Assembly (NCBI GenBank): GCA_025359865.1
Contig: JANYDH010000189.1
Coordinates: forward strand, 1-64,000
DNA length: 64,000 bases
Source of the DNA: Actinomycetes bacterium
Lineage (GTDB): Bacteria; Actinomycetota; Acidimicrobiia; Acidimicrobiales; Ilumatobacteraceae
Direction of reading: 5' to 3'
Under the pieces are notes generated by a model. The model was not told the DNA's origin. It was given only the letters and a program-made list of their open reading frames with translations, and searched no databases. Shown here one piece after another: positions 36,766 to 45,799 of the stretch. Position numbers and translations under genes: made by a program. Each line of letters opens with the position of its first letter. Within the stretch, counting starts at the first letter, position 1.

Positions 36766-37230
36766 GACCTTTGGCGGTGGGTTGTCATTGACAGGTTGTC
36801 GCAAAGTGCGGGTGAGGTTGACGGTACCCGATCCCGATCCCGATCCCGGCCGTGCTGTCGCGCTGCAGCGTGAACGTTCGTTGCGTGACAGGCGGGCGTG
36901 GTGGAAGTCTGCACCAGCGCCCACGACGGCTGTGCGGGCAGGATCGCGTCGACTTTCATGTCGCCAGCCCCGATAACTCGACGCGACTCCTTCCGGAAAG
37001 CCGTAGCGGGCAGGATCGCGTCGAGTTTCAGGTCGCCAGCGCCGATAACTCGACACGACTCGGCACCGCAACAACGGGTTGGTCCGGCGGGCGGGCTGTG
37101 AGTCGATGACGTCGCACCGGCTTGTGCGGCACAAGCACGAGTTCAGCAACGACCATGACACCGGTGCCAACAACACGACCAGACGGCCAATCTCACCCGC
37201 CACACCCCACCCGCAACTTGCGACAGCCTG
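36766..37230 (+). mobile_element. non-autonomous repeat element, copy A
   Basis: The left end GACCTTTGGCGGTGGG continues into TTGTCATTGACAGG and TTGTCGCAA. The right end CGCAACTTGCGACAGCCTG is the inverted counterpart but stops there, so the last 25 or so bases of the right repeat are missing. Inside are two hairpin units (36934-36990 and 37006-37061) starting 72 bp apart, with arms TCGCGTCGA and TCGACGCGA in the first. GATCCC tandem repeats lie near 36828. The whole element aligns end to end with the reverse complement of the copy at 45190. Short open frames inside have no protein-like features. No transposase is encoded. Confidence 0.75.
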
Positions 37231-37337
37231 CGAAATCCAGGAGTTGTTCACAAGGCTTGGTCGCGGCTTCGGTCCAAAATGGATCAGCAATGCGCCGGTC
37301 CGCCGGAACGGCACCGACACTGGCAGACTCGGCAACC

Positions 37338-38216
37338 ATGAGCACACGTCTGGCAGGTACTGGCATCTGGAGTGGCATGTTGCGGTACGGCGACCCGGGC
37401 CAGATCGCGGCGGCTGCCACCGAACTGGAAGCGCTTGGATACTCCGCATTGTGGATTCCCGACGTCGGTGGTGACCTGTTCGGTCCGCTTGCGAGCTTGC
37501 TCGCAGCAACGACCACAGCGACGATCGCAACCGGCATCCTCAATGTCTGGATGCACACGCCCGAGGAGACGGCTACGGAACACACGCGCCTCACGGCCGA
37601 GCACGGACCGCGCTTCCTGTGCGGCATCGGCATCAGCCACCGTCCGTTCATCGACCACGTGAACGCACCCGGCACCTACCAGAGACCGGTGGAGACGATG
37701 GCGAGCTACCTCGATGGGCTCGATGCCGCACCCACGCCGCTCGCTGCCGGCAATCGACTCATCGCTGCACTCGGCCCGAAGATGCTCGAACTCGCCCGCA
37801 CCCGGACCGCCGGCACACACCCGTATCTGGTGACGCCGGAACTCACCGCCAAGGCGCGCGCTGGCATCGGACCGGATGGTCTGGTGGCCAGCGAATTGGG
37901 TGTCGTCCTCGAAACCGATCCCACCCGGGCACGGGAGATCGCCCGGTTGCATCTTCGGACGTACCTCGGGTTGCCGAACTACTCGAACAACTGGAAGCGG
38001 CAGGGCTTCACCGACGATGACATCGCCGATGGTGGCAGTGACTGGCTCGTCGACGCTCTCGTCGCCTGGGGTGACGAGGCGGCCATCGTCGCCCGGGTGC
38101 AGGAGCACCGCGACGCGGGCGCCGACCACGTGTGTGTCCAGGTGCTCACCAGCGACCCGACGGCGTTGCCGGTCGACGAATGGCGAGTGTTGGCGCCAGC
38201 GCTGGTGACGGCGTGA
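37338..38216 (+). CDS. F420-dependent LLM-class oxidoreductase, MSMEG_4141-like (TIGR03620 type)
   Basis: A 292-residue luciferase-like protein. TGIWSGMLRYGDPGQ, LEALGYSALWIPDVGGDLFG, TIATGILNVWMHTPEE and RFLCGIGISHRPFID fit the MSMEG_4141 group of probable F420-dependent enzymes. The start is the ATG at 37338. The open frame extends 72 codons upstream, into the end of repeat element A, and that part should not be annotated. No good ribosome binding site is visible. Its promoter may lie in or next to element A. Confidence 0.87.
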   Translation: MSTRLAGTGIWSGMLRYGDPGQIAAAATELEALGYSALWIPDVGGDLFGPLASLLAATTTATIATGILNVWMHTPEETATEHTRLTAEHGPRFLCGIGISHRPFIDHVNAPGTYQRPVETMASYLDGLDAAPTPLAAGNRLIAALGPKMLELARTRTAGTHPYLVTPELTAKARAGIGPDGLVASELGVVLETDPTRAREIARLHLRTYLGLPNYSNNWKRQGFTDDDIADGGSDWLVDALVAWGDEAAIVARVQEHRDAGADHVCVQVLTSDPTALPVDEWRVLAPALVTA

Positions 38217-38312
38217 TCACCGACCTGATCCGGACGCAGCGATGCCCAGAACTGCTCCCAGTCGAACGTTGCCGTAGACGCCTCTGACTCGGTCAAGTCG
38301 TGGTTGTGGGGG
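38217..38312. other. gene-free segment upstream of the antitoxin remnant
   Basis: Between the LLM gene stop and the ParD-like remnant I see no convincing gene. A short minus-strand frame starting TTG near 38296 (TESEASTATFDWEQFW) stays open into the LLM gene. It resembles nothing I recognise and may be part of the decayed toxin-antitoxin locus. Confidence 0.3.
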
Positions 38313-38470
38313 TCACGCGTCAGTGCCGAACGCCTGGACGCGGAGCGAGAGGATCAGGTCTTCGGTGACCACTCGTCCGTCGCCGGATCCGAGTCCGTCG
38401 GCGATCAAATCGCGCCACGAACTCGAGCCACGATGTACTCACGCAACGATTCCGGCAGGGCAACGCTCAT
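38313..38470 (-). pseudogene. decayed ParD-like antitoxin
   Basis: From an ATG at 38470 the minus strand reads MSVALPESLREYIVARVRG, the start of a ParD/CopG-type antitoxin, and hits a stop (TGA) after 21 codons. In the neighbouring frame the sequence then resumes as WRDLIADGLGSGDGRV and EDLILSLRVQAFG, like a ParD C-terminus, ending at 38313. The middle helix (the usual SEYVRELI region) is missing. A frameshift plus a short internal deletion therefore broke the gene. No ParE-like toxin is visible beside it. Confidence 0.45.
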
Positions 38471-38624
38471 CGTGTTGCGACTCACAAGCCCAGTATGCAA
38501 GTGCTATCAACAGTTGTCACCTTGCTGAACGACTCCCGCAACCCGATCGATTCTTCGGCGGCGCTGAGAACGGTCTCGTTTCGCGGACTGGCCCAGTTGT
38601 CACACCCGTGGTGTACAAACAGGT
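38471..38624. other. upstream region of the helicase gene
   Basis: 154 bp without a gene. TTGTCACACC followed by GTGTACAAAC lies just before the helicase start but the spacing does not fit a standard promoter. I see no LexA-type operator. Confidence 0.3.
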
Positions 38625-41516
38625 GTGGCCATTTCATGTGTGTACTGCGGCGGCAGCCATGCCGACCCAACAGGAGTCCGGGCGTGCTGGCAGCGCACCG
38701 AGGCGGGCGACGACCGACTACCGGCTGCATCCACTGCTGCTCCCTCAGCGGCCGCGCCGATCATGGCCGTCGATGTCCACCATGAACCCTTCCAGCTGGA
38801 GACCCTGGCGATCGCAGCTCATCCGTTCGGCCGTACCCTCGTCATCCGTCCAGGGCAACAACGTCCGGCTCAGTGGGACTGCGCCGCTCGGCGCCCGATC
38901 ACCATGGCCGACTTGGTCGATCCGGAATCCGCCATCGCCGAACTGCGTACCGAGGCCGAGCAGCGACGGTCGATCATCATCGAACTCGACGCCGACGTTG
39001 CGGCGATTTTGGCGACCGCGCAAACAACGCACGAAGCCCCTTCCACCCTCGGCCCGCACTTTGAGTTTCTGATGTCCACCCTTGCGCATCTGGTGTTCTC
39101 CAACGCGATCGATGCCACGGGTCCATGTGCGATCGACTGGCCAGTGCGCCGCCGGGCGCTTGAACTCGGCGCATCGCCGGTAACAGACGGCCGGGGCGAT
39201 GTCGTGTTGCCCGACGGCACCCGCGTCTGGCTCGACTGCGGTCCCATTCGTTTCACACCTCCTATCGCCGGCGTCGCCGTGCTACACCGCGTCGTGGTGG
39301 AGCACGGTTCACTCACACCGTTCGGCTCCAACGACACCAGCGCCGACTTGGCGCCCGACCAACTGGCAGCAGTGATGCACGAGGGTGGGGCGGCGCGCAT
39401 CATCGCCCCGGCCGGAGCCGGCAAGACCCGCGTGCTCACCGAACGTGCCCGCCATCTCTTGCACCACTGGCACGTGCCCGCCGGTGCCGTCTGCCTGGTG
39501 GCGTTCAACAAGCGCGCTCAAGAAGAGATGCAGGCGCGCACGACCGATCTTCGCGGGCTCCAGGTGCGCACGCTCAATGCCATTGCGCTTGCCATTGTCA
39601 ACGGCAGTGCGCCGTTCGCCCGGCAAGAGCGGCGCTTTCAGACCATCGACGAAGGCGAGGTGCGGCGGATCATCGGCAGACTGGTGGCCTTCCCGCGCAA
39701 GCGCAATGCCGACCCCGTGGCCACCTGGATCGAAGCGTTGTCGATCGCCCGATTGGGTCTTCGCTCAGCCGACGATGTCGAGGCGATGTACCAGGGCGAA
39801 GTCGACGGATTTGCCGACGTGCTGCCCCGATACCGCCATGAGCTCGACCGCGCCAAACAACTCGACTTCGATGAACAGATCCAACGCGCGATCGAGGTAC
39901 TGCTCACCGACCACACCGCTCGAGTCGCGGCCCAGCGGGCATGTCGGATCATGCTGGTCGACGAGTTTCAAGACCTCACGCCTGCGCATGTGTTGCTCGT
40001 ACGGCTGCTCGCCGGCCCCGACGGCGCAGTGTTCGGTGTTGGCGACGATGACCAGACGATCTACGGCTACAACGGGGCCGACCCCGGCTGGCTGATCGAG
40101 TTCGAGCGGCTCTTTCCGGGTGCCGGCGATCATCCTCTCGAGGTCAACTACCGCTGCCCGAGCGACGTCGTGGCCGCTGCGGCCACGCTGCTTTCTCACA
40201 ACACCCGACGGGTTCCGAAGCACATCCGGGCGGATCACGCCCAACTCGGCCTGACTGTCGAACCGACTGGCAGCGCAGTCGCGACCACCCTGCGAATCGT
40301 TCGTGATGCGGTGCAGTCGGCGATACCCACGAGCGACATTGCCGTGCTCACGCGTGTCAACTCGCTCTTGGCGCCGGTGCAGGTCGGGCTCGCGCAGATG
40401 GGCGTCGCCACCACCGGTGGGGTGGGGCGCGAGTTCATCGAGCGCACTGCGGTCAGGGCTGCGCTCGCCTGGTTGCGGCTGGCCATCACCGACGAACAAC
40501 TCGATGCCGACGACTTGGCCGAGGCGCTTCGCCGCCCCTCACGCCCGATGCATCCCAACATCGCCAAGTGGGTCGCCGAGCAACGTTCGGTCGAAGGCCT
40601 ACGTCGCCTGGCGGGACGAATCACAACTGAGCGCGACGCTCAGCGGGTCGGCGAGTTCACCGACGACATCGAACGGCTGCAACGCATGGCGCGAAGCCAT
40701 GGCACCACTGCAGGCATGTTGGGCGCGCTGCGCGATTCGATCGGTCTGGCCACCAGCATCGCATCACTCGACACCCATCGCCGTGGGATGAACCGGGCCG
40801 CACAGAACGACGACCTCACCGCCATCGCTCAACTTGCCGAGTTGCAACCCGATCCACGATTGTTCGAGGGGTGGCTACGGCAATGGGTCAGCGGTTCCTG
40901 GCAAGCGGGAGGCGTCACGCTCGCCACCGTGCACCGGGTGAAGGGCCAGGAATGGCCGCTGGTGATCGTCCATCAGGCCGACGACGACCAGTTTCCACAT
41001 CGCCTGGCCGACGACATAGAAGAGGAACGCCGCGTGTTCCACGTGGCGATCACCCGCTCCGCCGCCCGACTGCACATCGTCGCCGACGGCACTCCCTCAC
41101 CGTTCATCGCCAACCTCACGAACGAACCGACCAGTCGCCGCCAAGCGACCACCGCATCCGTCACCGGCGCCACCGCCAAAGACACGCCCACCGCCAAAGA
41201 CACGCGAACCGGCGGAGTTTCGAGCGCGCGTGCCACTGCGGCCCCGAAGCAGTCACCGGGGGCCAAGCCGAACCGCGAGCTCACCGGAGCACAGTCGGTG
41301 CTGTTCGAACGACTTCGATCGCTGCGCCGTGAACTGGCTGCCGGCAAGCCTGCCTACACGGTCTTCCCCGATTCCGTGCTCTACGACATTGCGGTCGAAT
41401 GCCCCACCACCTTGGCCGTGCTCGGCCGTATCAAAGGCATCGGTCCGAGCAGACTCGACCAGTACGGATCCGCAGTGCTGGCCGTGGTCGAGGAGGCCGC
41501 GCCCACCAGTACCTGA
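38625..41516 (+). CDS. UvrD/PcrA-type superfamily 1 DNA helicase with N-terminal Cys motif and HRDC-like C-terminus
   Basis: A 963-residue protein. Helicase motifs in order are APAGAGKTRV (Walker A, 261-270), LVDEFQD (444-450), GVGDDDQTIYGYNG (about 471-484), NYRCPSDVVAAA, TLATVHRVKGQEW and EEERRVFHVAITR. The first 250 residues are not helicase. They open with CVYCGG, then H12 and C21, a possible zinc-binding knuckle, followed by an unassigned region. The last 80 residues (LFERLRSLRREL, YTVFPDSVLYDIA, LGRIKGIGPSRLDQYG) resemble an HRDC domain. The GTG start at 38625 keeps the Cys motif. It is likely a 3'-5' helicase in repair or recombination. Confidence 0.88.
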   Translation: MAISCVYCGGSHADPTGVRACWQRTEAGDDRLPAASTAAPSAAAPIMAVDVHHEPFQLETLAIAAHPFGRTLVIRPGQQRPAQWDCAARRPITMADLVDPESAIAELRTEAEQRRSIIIELDADVAAILATAQTTHEAPSTLGPHFEFLMSTLAHLVFSNAIDATGPCAIDWPVRRRALELGASPVTDGRGDVVLPDGTRVWLDCGPIRFTPPIAGVAVLHRVVVEHGSLTPFGSNDTSADLAPDQLAAVMHEGGAARIIAPAGAGKTRVLTERARHLLHHWHVPAGAVCLVAFNKRAQEEMQARTTDLRGLQVRTLNAIALAIVNGSAPFARQERRFQTIDEGEVRRIIGRLVAFPRKRNADPVATWIEALSIARLGLRSADDVEAMYQGEVDGFADVLPRYRHELDRAKQLDFDEQIQRAIEVLLTDHTARVAAQRACRIMLVDEFQDLTPAHVLLVRLLAGPDGAVFGVGDDDQTIYGYNGADPGWLIEFERLFPGAGDHPLEVNYRCPSDVVAAAATLLSHNTRRVPKHIRADHAQLGLTVEPTGSAVATTLRIVRDAVQSAIPTSDIAVLTRVNSLLAPVQVGLAQMGVATTGGVGREFIERTAVRAALAWLRLAITDEQLDADDLAEALRRPSRPMHPNIAKWVAEQRSVEGLRRLAGRITTERDAQRVGEFTDDIERLQRMARSHGTTAGMLGALRDSIGLATSIASLDTHRRGMNRAAQNDDLTAIAQLAELQPDPRLFEGWLRQWVSGSWQAGGVTLATVHRVKGQEWPLVIVHQADDDQFPHRLADDIEEERRVFHVAITRSAARLHIVADGTPSPFIANLTNEPTSRRQATTASVTGATAKDTPTAKDTRTGGVSSARATAAPKQSPGAKPNRELTGAQSVLFERLRSLRRELAAGKPAYTVFPDSVLYDIAVECPTTLAVLGRIKGIGPSRLDQYGSAVLAVVEEAAPTST

Positions 41517-41536
41517 GAAGCGACAAGACTGACCGC

Positions 41537-42508
41537 ATGAACCACCACCTTGCGCCGCTCAGTATGATCGTGGCGATGACGATCCTCGCCGCGTGCGGCA
41601 GTGATTCGGCGAGCAGTGCCACCAGCATCACCGCCAGCTCCACCGCCACAACCACGCCGACGGCCGCTTCGACCCTTGCGCCGAGCACCACCGGCACACT
41701 GCCAACGTTGCCATCCGATTTGCCGCCCACCACTGAGGTGCCGTCGCCCACGTTGTCGCCGACCACAGCTCCACCCGTCACCGTTATGCCTGCGGTAACC
41801 GAGGCACCGCCCACAACCAGCCCTCCAGCTACTGAACCATCAACTACAGAGCCTCCAACAACGGTGTCGACACCCGGTAGCACGGTCCCCGGCGTTGGTT
41901 GCGCGGGGCCAACTTCGGTTCCGTCGGCTGCTACGAACGTCACCACGATCAGCGGTGACATCGACGGTGATACACATCCGGACACCGTCACCTCGTACTC
42001 GCTCGACGGAACCCCCCACGTTCATGTCACGTTGTTCACTGGTGGTAACAGCGACATCGAAGTCCCAATCGGCTTCGCCGACAGTGTGTCGATCAGCTTC
42101 GAAGACATCGACCATTCCGCGGGCGCAGAAGTTCCCCCGCCGGTCGCCGTGCTCGCGATCGGTGCAGGCAACGCCGGGAGCGCGTTCGCAGCATTCCTCA
42201 CTTTGACCCCGCAGTACTGCATCGCACAGTGGAGCCTCAATGGCCAGCCGTACTCCATCCGTATCTCGCAACAGGGTCCGTATACCGGTCTCGTCTGCGA
42301 TGGCGCTGCAGGCCACATCTTCTATTCGGTGGTCGAGGCGAATCAGCAGCCAGACACGAGTTGGCTCGCCACCTCGTCAGTGCTCACGCACAACTTCACC
42401 ACGGCGGTGCTCACCGCACAGCCATCGCAGACCGTCGCCGACAGCCCGAGCATCCCCCACGACTTCGGTGACATCGTGAACTGCGGCCACGCGCCGTTGT
42501 TCCCCTGA
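41537..42508 (+). CDS. secreted lipoprotein with Thr/Pro-rich linker, function unknown
   Basis: A 323-residue protein. The signal peptide MNHHLAPLSMIVAMTI leads to the lipobox LAAC (Cys at about residue 20). A Ser/Thr/Pro-rich linker of about 100 residues follows. The C-terminal domain has DIDGDTHPDTVTSYSLDG, an FG-GAP/VCBS-like calcium-binding pattern, and four cysteines. The ATG at 41537 lies 20 bp after the helicase stop. It is an exported, membrane-anchored protein; no enzymatic motif was recognised. Confidence 0.75.
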   Translation: MNHHLAPLSMIVAMTILAACGSDSASSATSITASSTATTTPTAASTLAPSTTGTLPTLPSDLPPTTEVPSPTLSPTTAPPVTVMPAVTEAPPTTSPPATEPSTTEPPTTVSTPGSTVPGVGCAGPTSVPSAATNVTTISGDIDGDTHPDTVTSYSLDGTPHVHVTLFTGGNSDIEVPIGFADSVSISFEDIDHSAGAEVPPPVAVLAIGAGNAGSAFAAFLTLTPQYCIAQWSLNGQPYSIRISQQGPYTGLVCDGAAGHIFYSVVEANQQPDTSWLATSSVLTHNFTTAVLTAQPSQTVADSPSIPHDFGDIVNCGHAPLFP

Positions 42509-42536
42509 CATCACCGATGACACGACCGAGTCGATA

Positions 42537-43589
<1,053 letters not shown>

Positions 43590-43645
43590 TCTGCCATCGT
43601 GTCACTTCCGGCTGTGACTGGGCGAGTGATCGGAGCGGGAGCGAA

Positions 43646-44098
43646 TCAAACTCGCTCGACCCGCGCCGCCCAACACCCTCTGGTCGCGTTGTGTACGTGC
43701 AGCTGCCGACTCGCCGGATCGCTCAGAAACCGTTCGATGGTGACAAGCAGGTCAGAGCCCGCGATGACTGCCGCATCGACCATCATCTCGTGCTCGTCGA
43801 AGGCTCTCACCGATAGCTGTCGTCCGGTCAATTGCGTCGGAAGTTCGGCTGAACTGCGATGAGCAACACATGGCACGCGATGGAGGAAGATCGGGCTTGC
43901 CGATCGATATGATGACTCGGTCGCAAACGGATCGTGCGAGACGAGGATCAGTTCCTCTCCGATCTTGGCGTCACACAGGCATTGTCGGCATGGATACCCC
44001 GGGTACTCATCTGCGACATAGACCGGGCCGCCACGGCGGCGCAACTCGTCGGCGATAGACGGGTCGATAGCAATGACGACGAACTCGGCGGTGGACAT
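43646..44098 (-). CDS. DUF1203 family protein
   Basis: A 150-residue protein with the DUF1203 pattern: YPCRQCLCDAKIGEELILV, SHDPF and SPIFLHRVPC, with conserved cysteines C37 and C40 in the CRQC motif. The C-terminal half contains DEHEMMVDAAVIAG. The function of the family is unknown. It follows the deacetylase in the same direction with a 56-bp gap and may be co-transcribed ahead of it. The ATG at 44098 is the only reasonable start. Confidence 0.82.
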   Translation of the reverse strand: MSTAEFVVIAIDPSIADELRRRGGPVYVADEYPGYPCRQCLCDAKIGEELILVSHDPFATESSYRSASPIFLHRVPCVAHRSSAELPTQLTGRQLSVRAFDEHEMMVDAAVIAGSDLLVTIERFLSDPASRQLHVHNATRGCWAARVERV

Positions 44099-44230
44099 GT
44101 CGCCCAGTGTGCTCCGCTGATGGCCGTCGCACTAGCGGGCTTCGGACACGGCGTAGGGATTGAGAGCGGGCATTCGGCTTTCCGCACGGGGTGACTCAAT
44201 CACGTGCACATCCAAGCCCCGCGACCGAGG

Positions 44231-44545
44231 TCAATCGAGTTCGAGGACGAGTCGCAGTCCATCGTTGAGGGCTACGAGTTCTTCGTGTGTCACGCGCCCA
44301 ACGAATTCGCCGAGTCGTTCGGGCACGACGGCTGACGTCTGCTCGATCAAAACATGAGTCTGTTCATCGTTGATCGTGATCGTCGGACGAAAGATTCGTG
44401 GTGGTGCAGACCGGGATGTGGGCGCCACGAGCACGGTCGACAGCATCAAATCATCGGACTGCACGATGACGGCGTAGCGACCCCCCTGCTGCTCACCTCC
44501 TCGCGCTCCACGCGCCGCTCGGAGTCGATGGATGTCACCATGCAC
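44231..44545 (-). CDS. mazF: MazF/PemK-type toxin endoribonuclease
   Basis: A 104-residue protein from a GTG at 44545 (VHGDIHRLRA). The MazF/PemK signature is seen as GEQQGGRYAVIVQSDD, STVLVAPTSRSA and THVLIEQTSAVVPERLGEFVGRVT, so it should be a sequence-specific mRNA interferase. The frame continues 19 codons upstream into the antitoxin gene but that part is shadow. It overlaps the antitoxin gene by 11 bases. The protein looks intact. Confidence 0.88.
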   Translation of the reverse strand: MHGDIHRLRAARGARGGEQQGGRYAVIVQSDDLMLSTVLVAPTSRSAPPRIFRPTITINDEQTHVLIEQTSAVVPERLGEFVGRVTHEELVALNDGLRLVLELD

Positions 44546-44771
44546 GCAGCTCGTCCATCTCCGAGAGCACCGTGCGGCTTTCAGCGAGGTCGTCTTCGTC
44601 ATGCATCAGGGCCAGCGATTCGATGTGCATTTGCTCGCGTCGACGGAGCCGCACGGCGTCGACGAGTGCCTGACGAATGGCGTCTGACGCGCTCGATCCG
44701 CTGGCCATCAGTTCAGCGAGGGCTCGTTCGGAGCGCTCGTCGGTACGAAAGTTGGTACCGGCATACGACAA
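44535..44771 (-). CDS. antitoxin partner of MazF (ribbon-helix-helix-like)
   Basis: A 78-residue protein starting at TTG 44771. FRTDERSERALAELM, SASDAIRQALVDAVRL and a charged C-terminal tail ending EMDELRAW fit a ribbon-helix-helix antitoxin. No in-frame ATG exists upstream, and the next (codon 22) would remove the DNA-binding strand, so the TTG start is preferred. Two copies of CATACGAC (44762-44769 and 44773-44780) flank the start and may be operator half-sites for autoregulation. Confidence 0.75.
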   Translation of the reverse strand: MSYAGTNFRTDERSERALAELMASGSSASDAIRQALVDAVRLRRREQMHIESLALMHDEDDLAESRTVLSEMDELRAW

Positions 44772-44860
44772 CCATACGACGTGAGGTAAGACACTTCAAC
44801 CACGTGACACGGTACGAATCAGCCGGACAACTGAGCACCACTGATACGACGGAATTCCCC

Positions 44861-45189
44861 GACGTTTGGCGTTGGGCTGTCATGGACAAGCTGTCGCAAA
44901 ATGTGGTTACGGTGTGGCGGCACCCCGTCCCGACCTCGCTGATGTGAGTGGTGTGGCGAGCTCGACACGTGGAGGCACGTGTGCCTACGTAGCGACACGT
45001 GCCTCCACGTGTCGCCGCGATCAGCGATTCGAACTCGCCACGGCGCAGACCCGGTCCCCAGCTGACTTCCTCTCAGCCGCGCGTGCCACCACCTCAGCCC
45101 GCCGAGCGACAGCCACGGGCGAAGTGACGAACACAACGCGCGAAAATGCCATCTCGTTCTGCACTTCGCGAATCCACGTCGCACCACCC
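44861..45189. repeat. partial repeat element, copy C (one end, different interior)
   Basis: It begins GACGTTTGGCGTTGGG and continues into CTGTCATGGACAAG and CTGTCGCAAAA, matching the left ends of copies A and B. Its interior is unrelated and no matching right end is seen before copy B starts at 45190, so copy B may have inserted into or replaced its end. A very strong palindrome lies at 44963-45014. No credible gene is present in this part. Confidence 0.6.
44963..45014. repeat. 20-bp perfect inverted repeat with CACGTG motifs
   Basis: Arms CGACACGTGGAGGCACGTGT (44963-44982) and its exact reverse complement (44995-45014) are separated by 12 bases that contain TACGTA. The arms hold ACACGTG-type sub-palindromes. 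It is one of the most stable hairpins in the window. It may be a protein-binding site, a fold of the repeat element, or a terminator between divergent mazEF and the region to the right. Confidence 0.85.
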
Positions 45190-45689
45190 GATCTTTGGCG
45201 TTGGGCTGCTGCCAACAGGCTGTCGCACAATGCTGTGTGGTGGTGTCGCGGGTGAGGTTGGCCGTCTGGTCGTGTTGTCGGCAACAGTGTCATGGTCGTT
45301 GCTGAACTCATGGTCGTGCCGCAAAAGTCGGCTCAACATCGGCGACTGACAGCCCGCCCGCCGGGCCTACCCGTTGTTGCGCTGCCAAGTCGCGTCGAGT
45401 TATCCGGGCTGGCGACATGAAAGTCGACGCGATCCTGCCCGCAACGCCTTTCCGGGAGGAGTCGCGTCGAGTTATCGGGGCTGGCGACATGAAACTCGAC
45501 GCGATCCTGCCCGCACAGCCGTCGTGGTCACTGATGCAGACTTCCACCACACGCGACTGTCATGCAACGAACGTTCACGCTGCAGCGCGACCGCACGACC
45601 GGGATCGGGACCCGGATCGGGACCCGGTACCGACACACTCCATCCGCAAGTTGCGACAACCTGTTGACAACAACCCAACGCCAAAGGTC
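45190..45689 (-). mobile_element. non-autonomous repeat element, copy B
   Basis: A 500-bp element with both ends intact. The left end is GATCTTTGGCGTTGGG, then CTGCTGCCAACAGG and CTGTCGCA. The right end, read inward on the minus strand, is GACCTTTGGCGTTGGG, then TTGTTGTCAACAGG and TTGTCGCAA. These are terminal inverted repeats of about 38 bp. Two internal hairpin units (from 45388 and 45460) are again 72 bp apart, and a GATCGGGACCCG repeat lies near 45600. It aligns along its length with copy A in the opposite orientation. No clear target duplication was seen. It lies 111 bp before the amidase start. Confidence 0.8.
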
Positions 45690-45799
45690 AGCCATCAACG
45701 GTGAGCGCCAGCGGTGGGGTAGCTTTCGCGCACCACTACGTCGAGCGATCGTGCGGCAATTCGATCGATCTACCCATTGCGACTCGAAGGACGAACCTG

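Noticed and set aside
36852-37109. Small protein genes inside the repeat elements (frames with repeated DNSTR-like words)
   Set aside because: The repeated words come from the palindromic DNA being translated; frames differ between copies and no ribosome binding site is seen.
37122-37337. 72-codon N-terminal extension of the second LLM oxidoreductase
   Set aside because: It reads through the end of repeat element A and has no similarity to the family; the ATG at 37338 starts the family sequence.
44099-44230. Small gene between DUF1203 and mazF
   Set aside because: The short frames here lack start signals and family features; I see only an intergenic gap of 132 bp.
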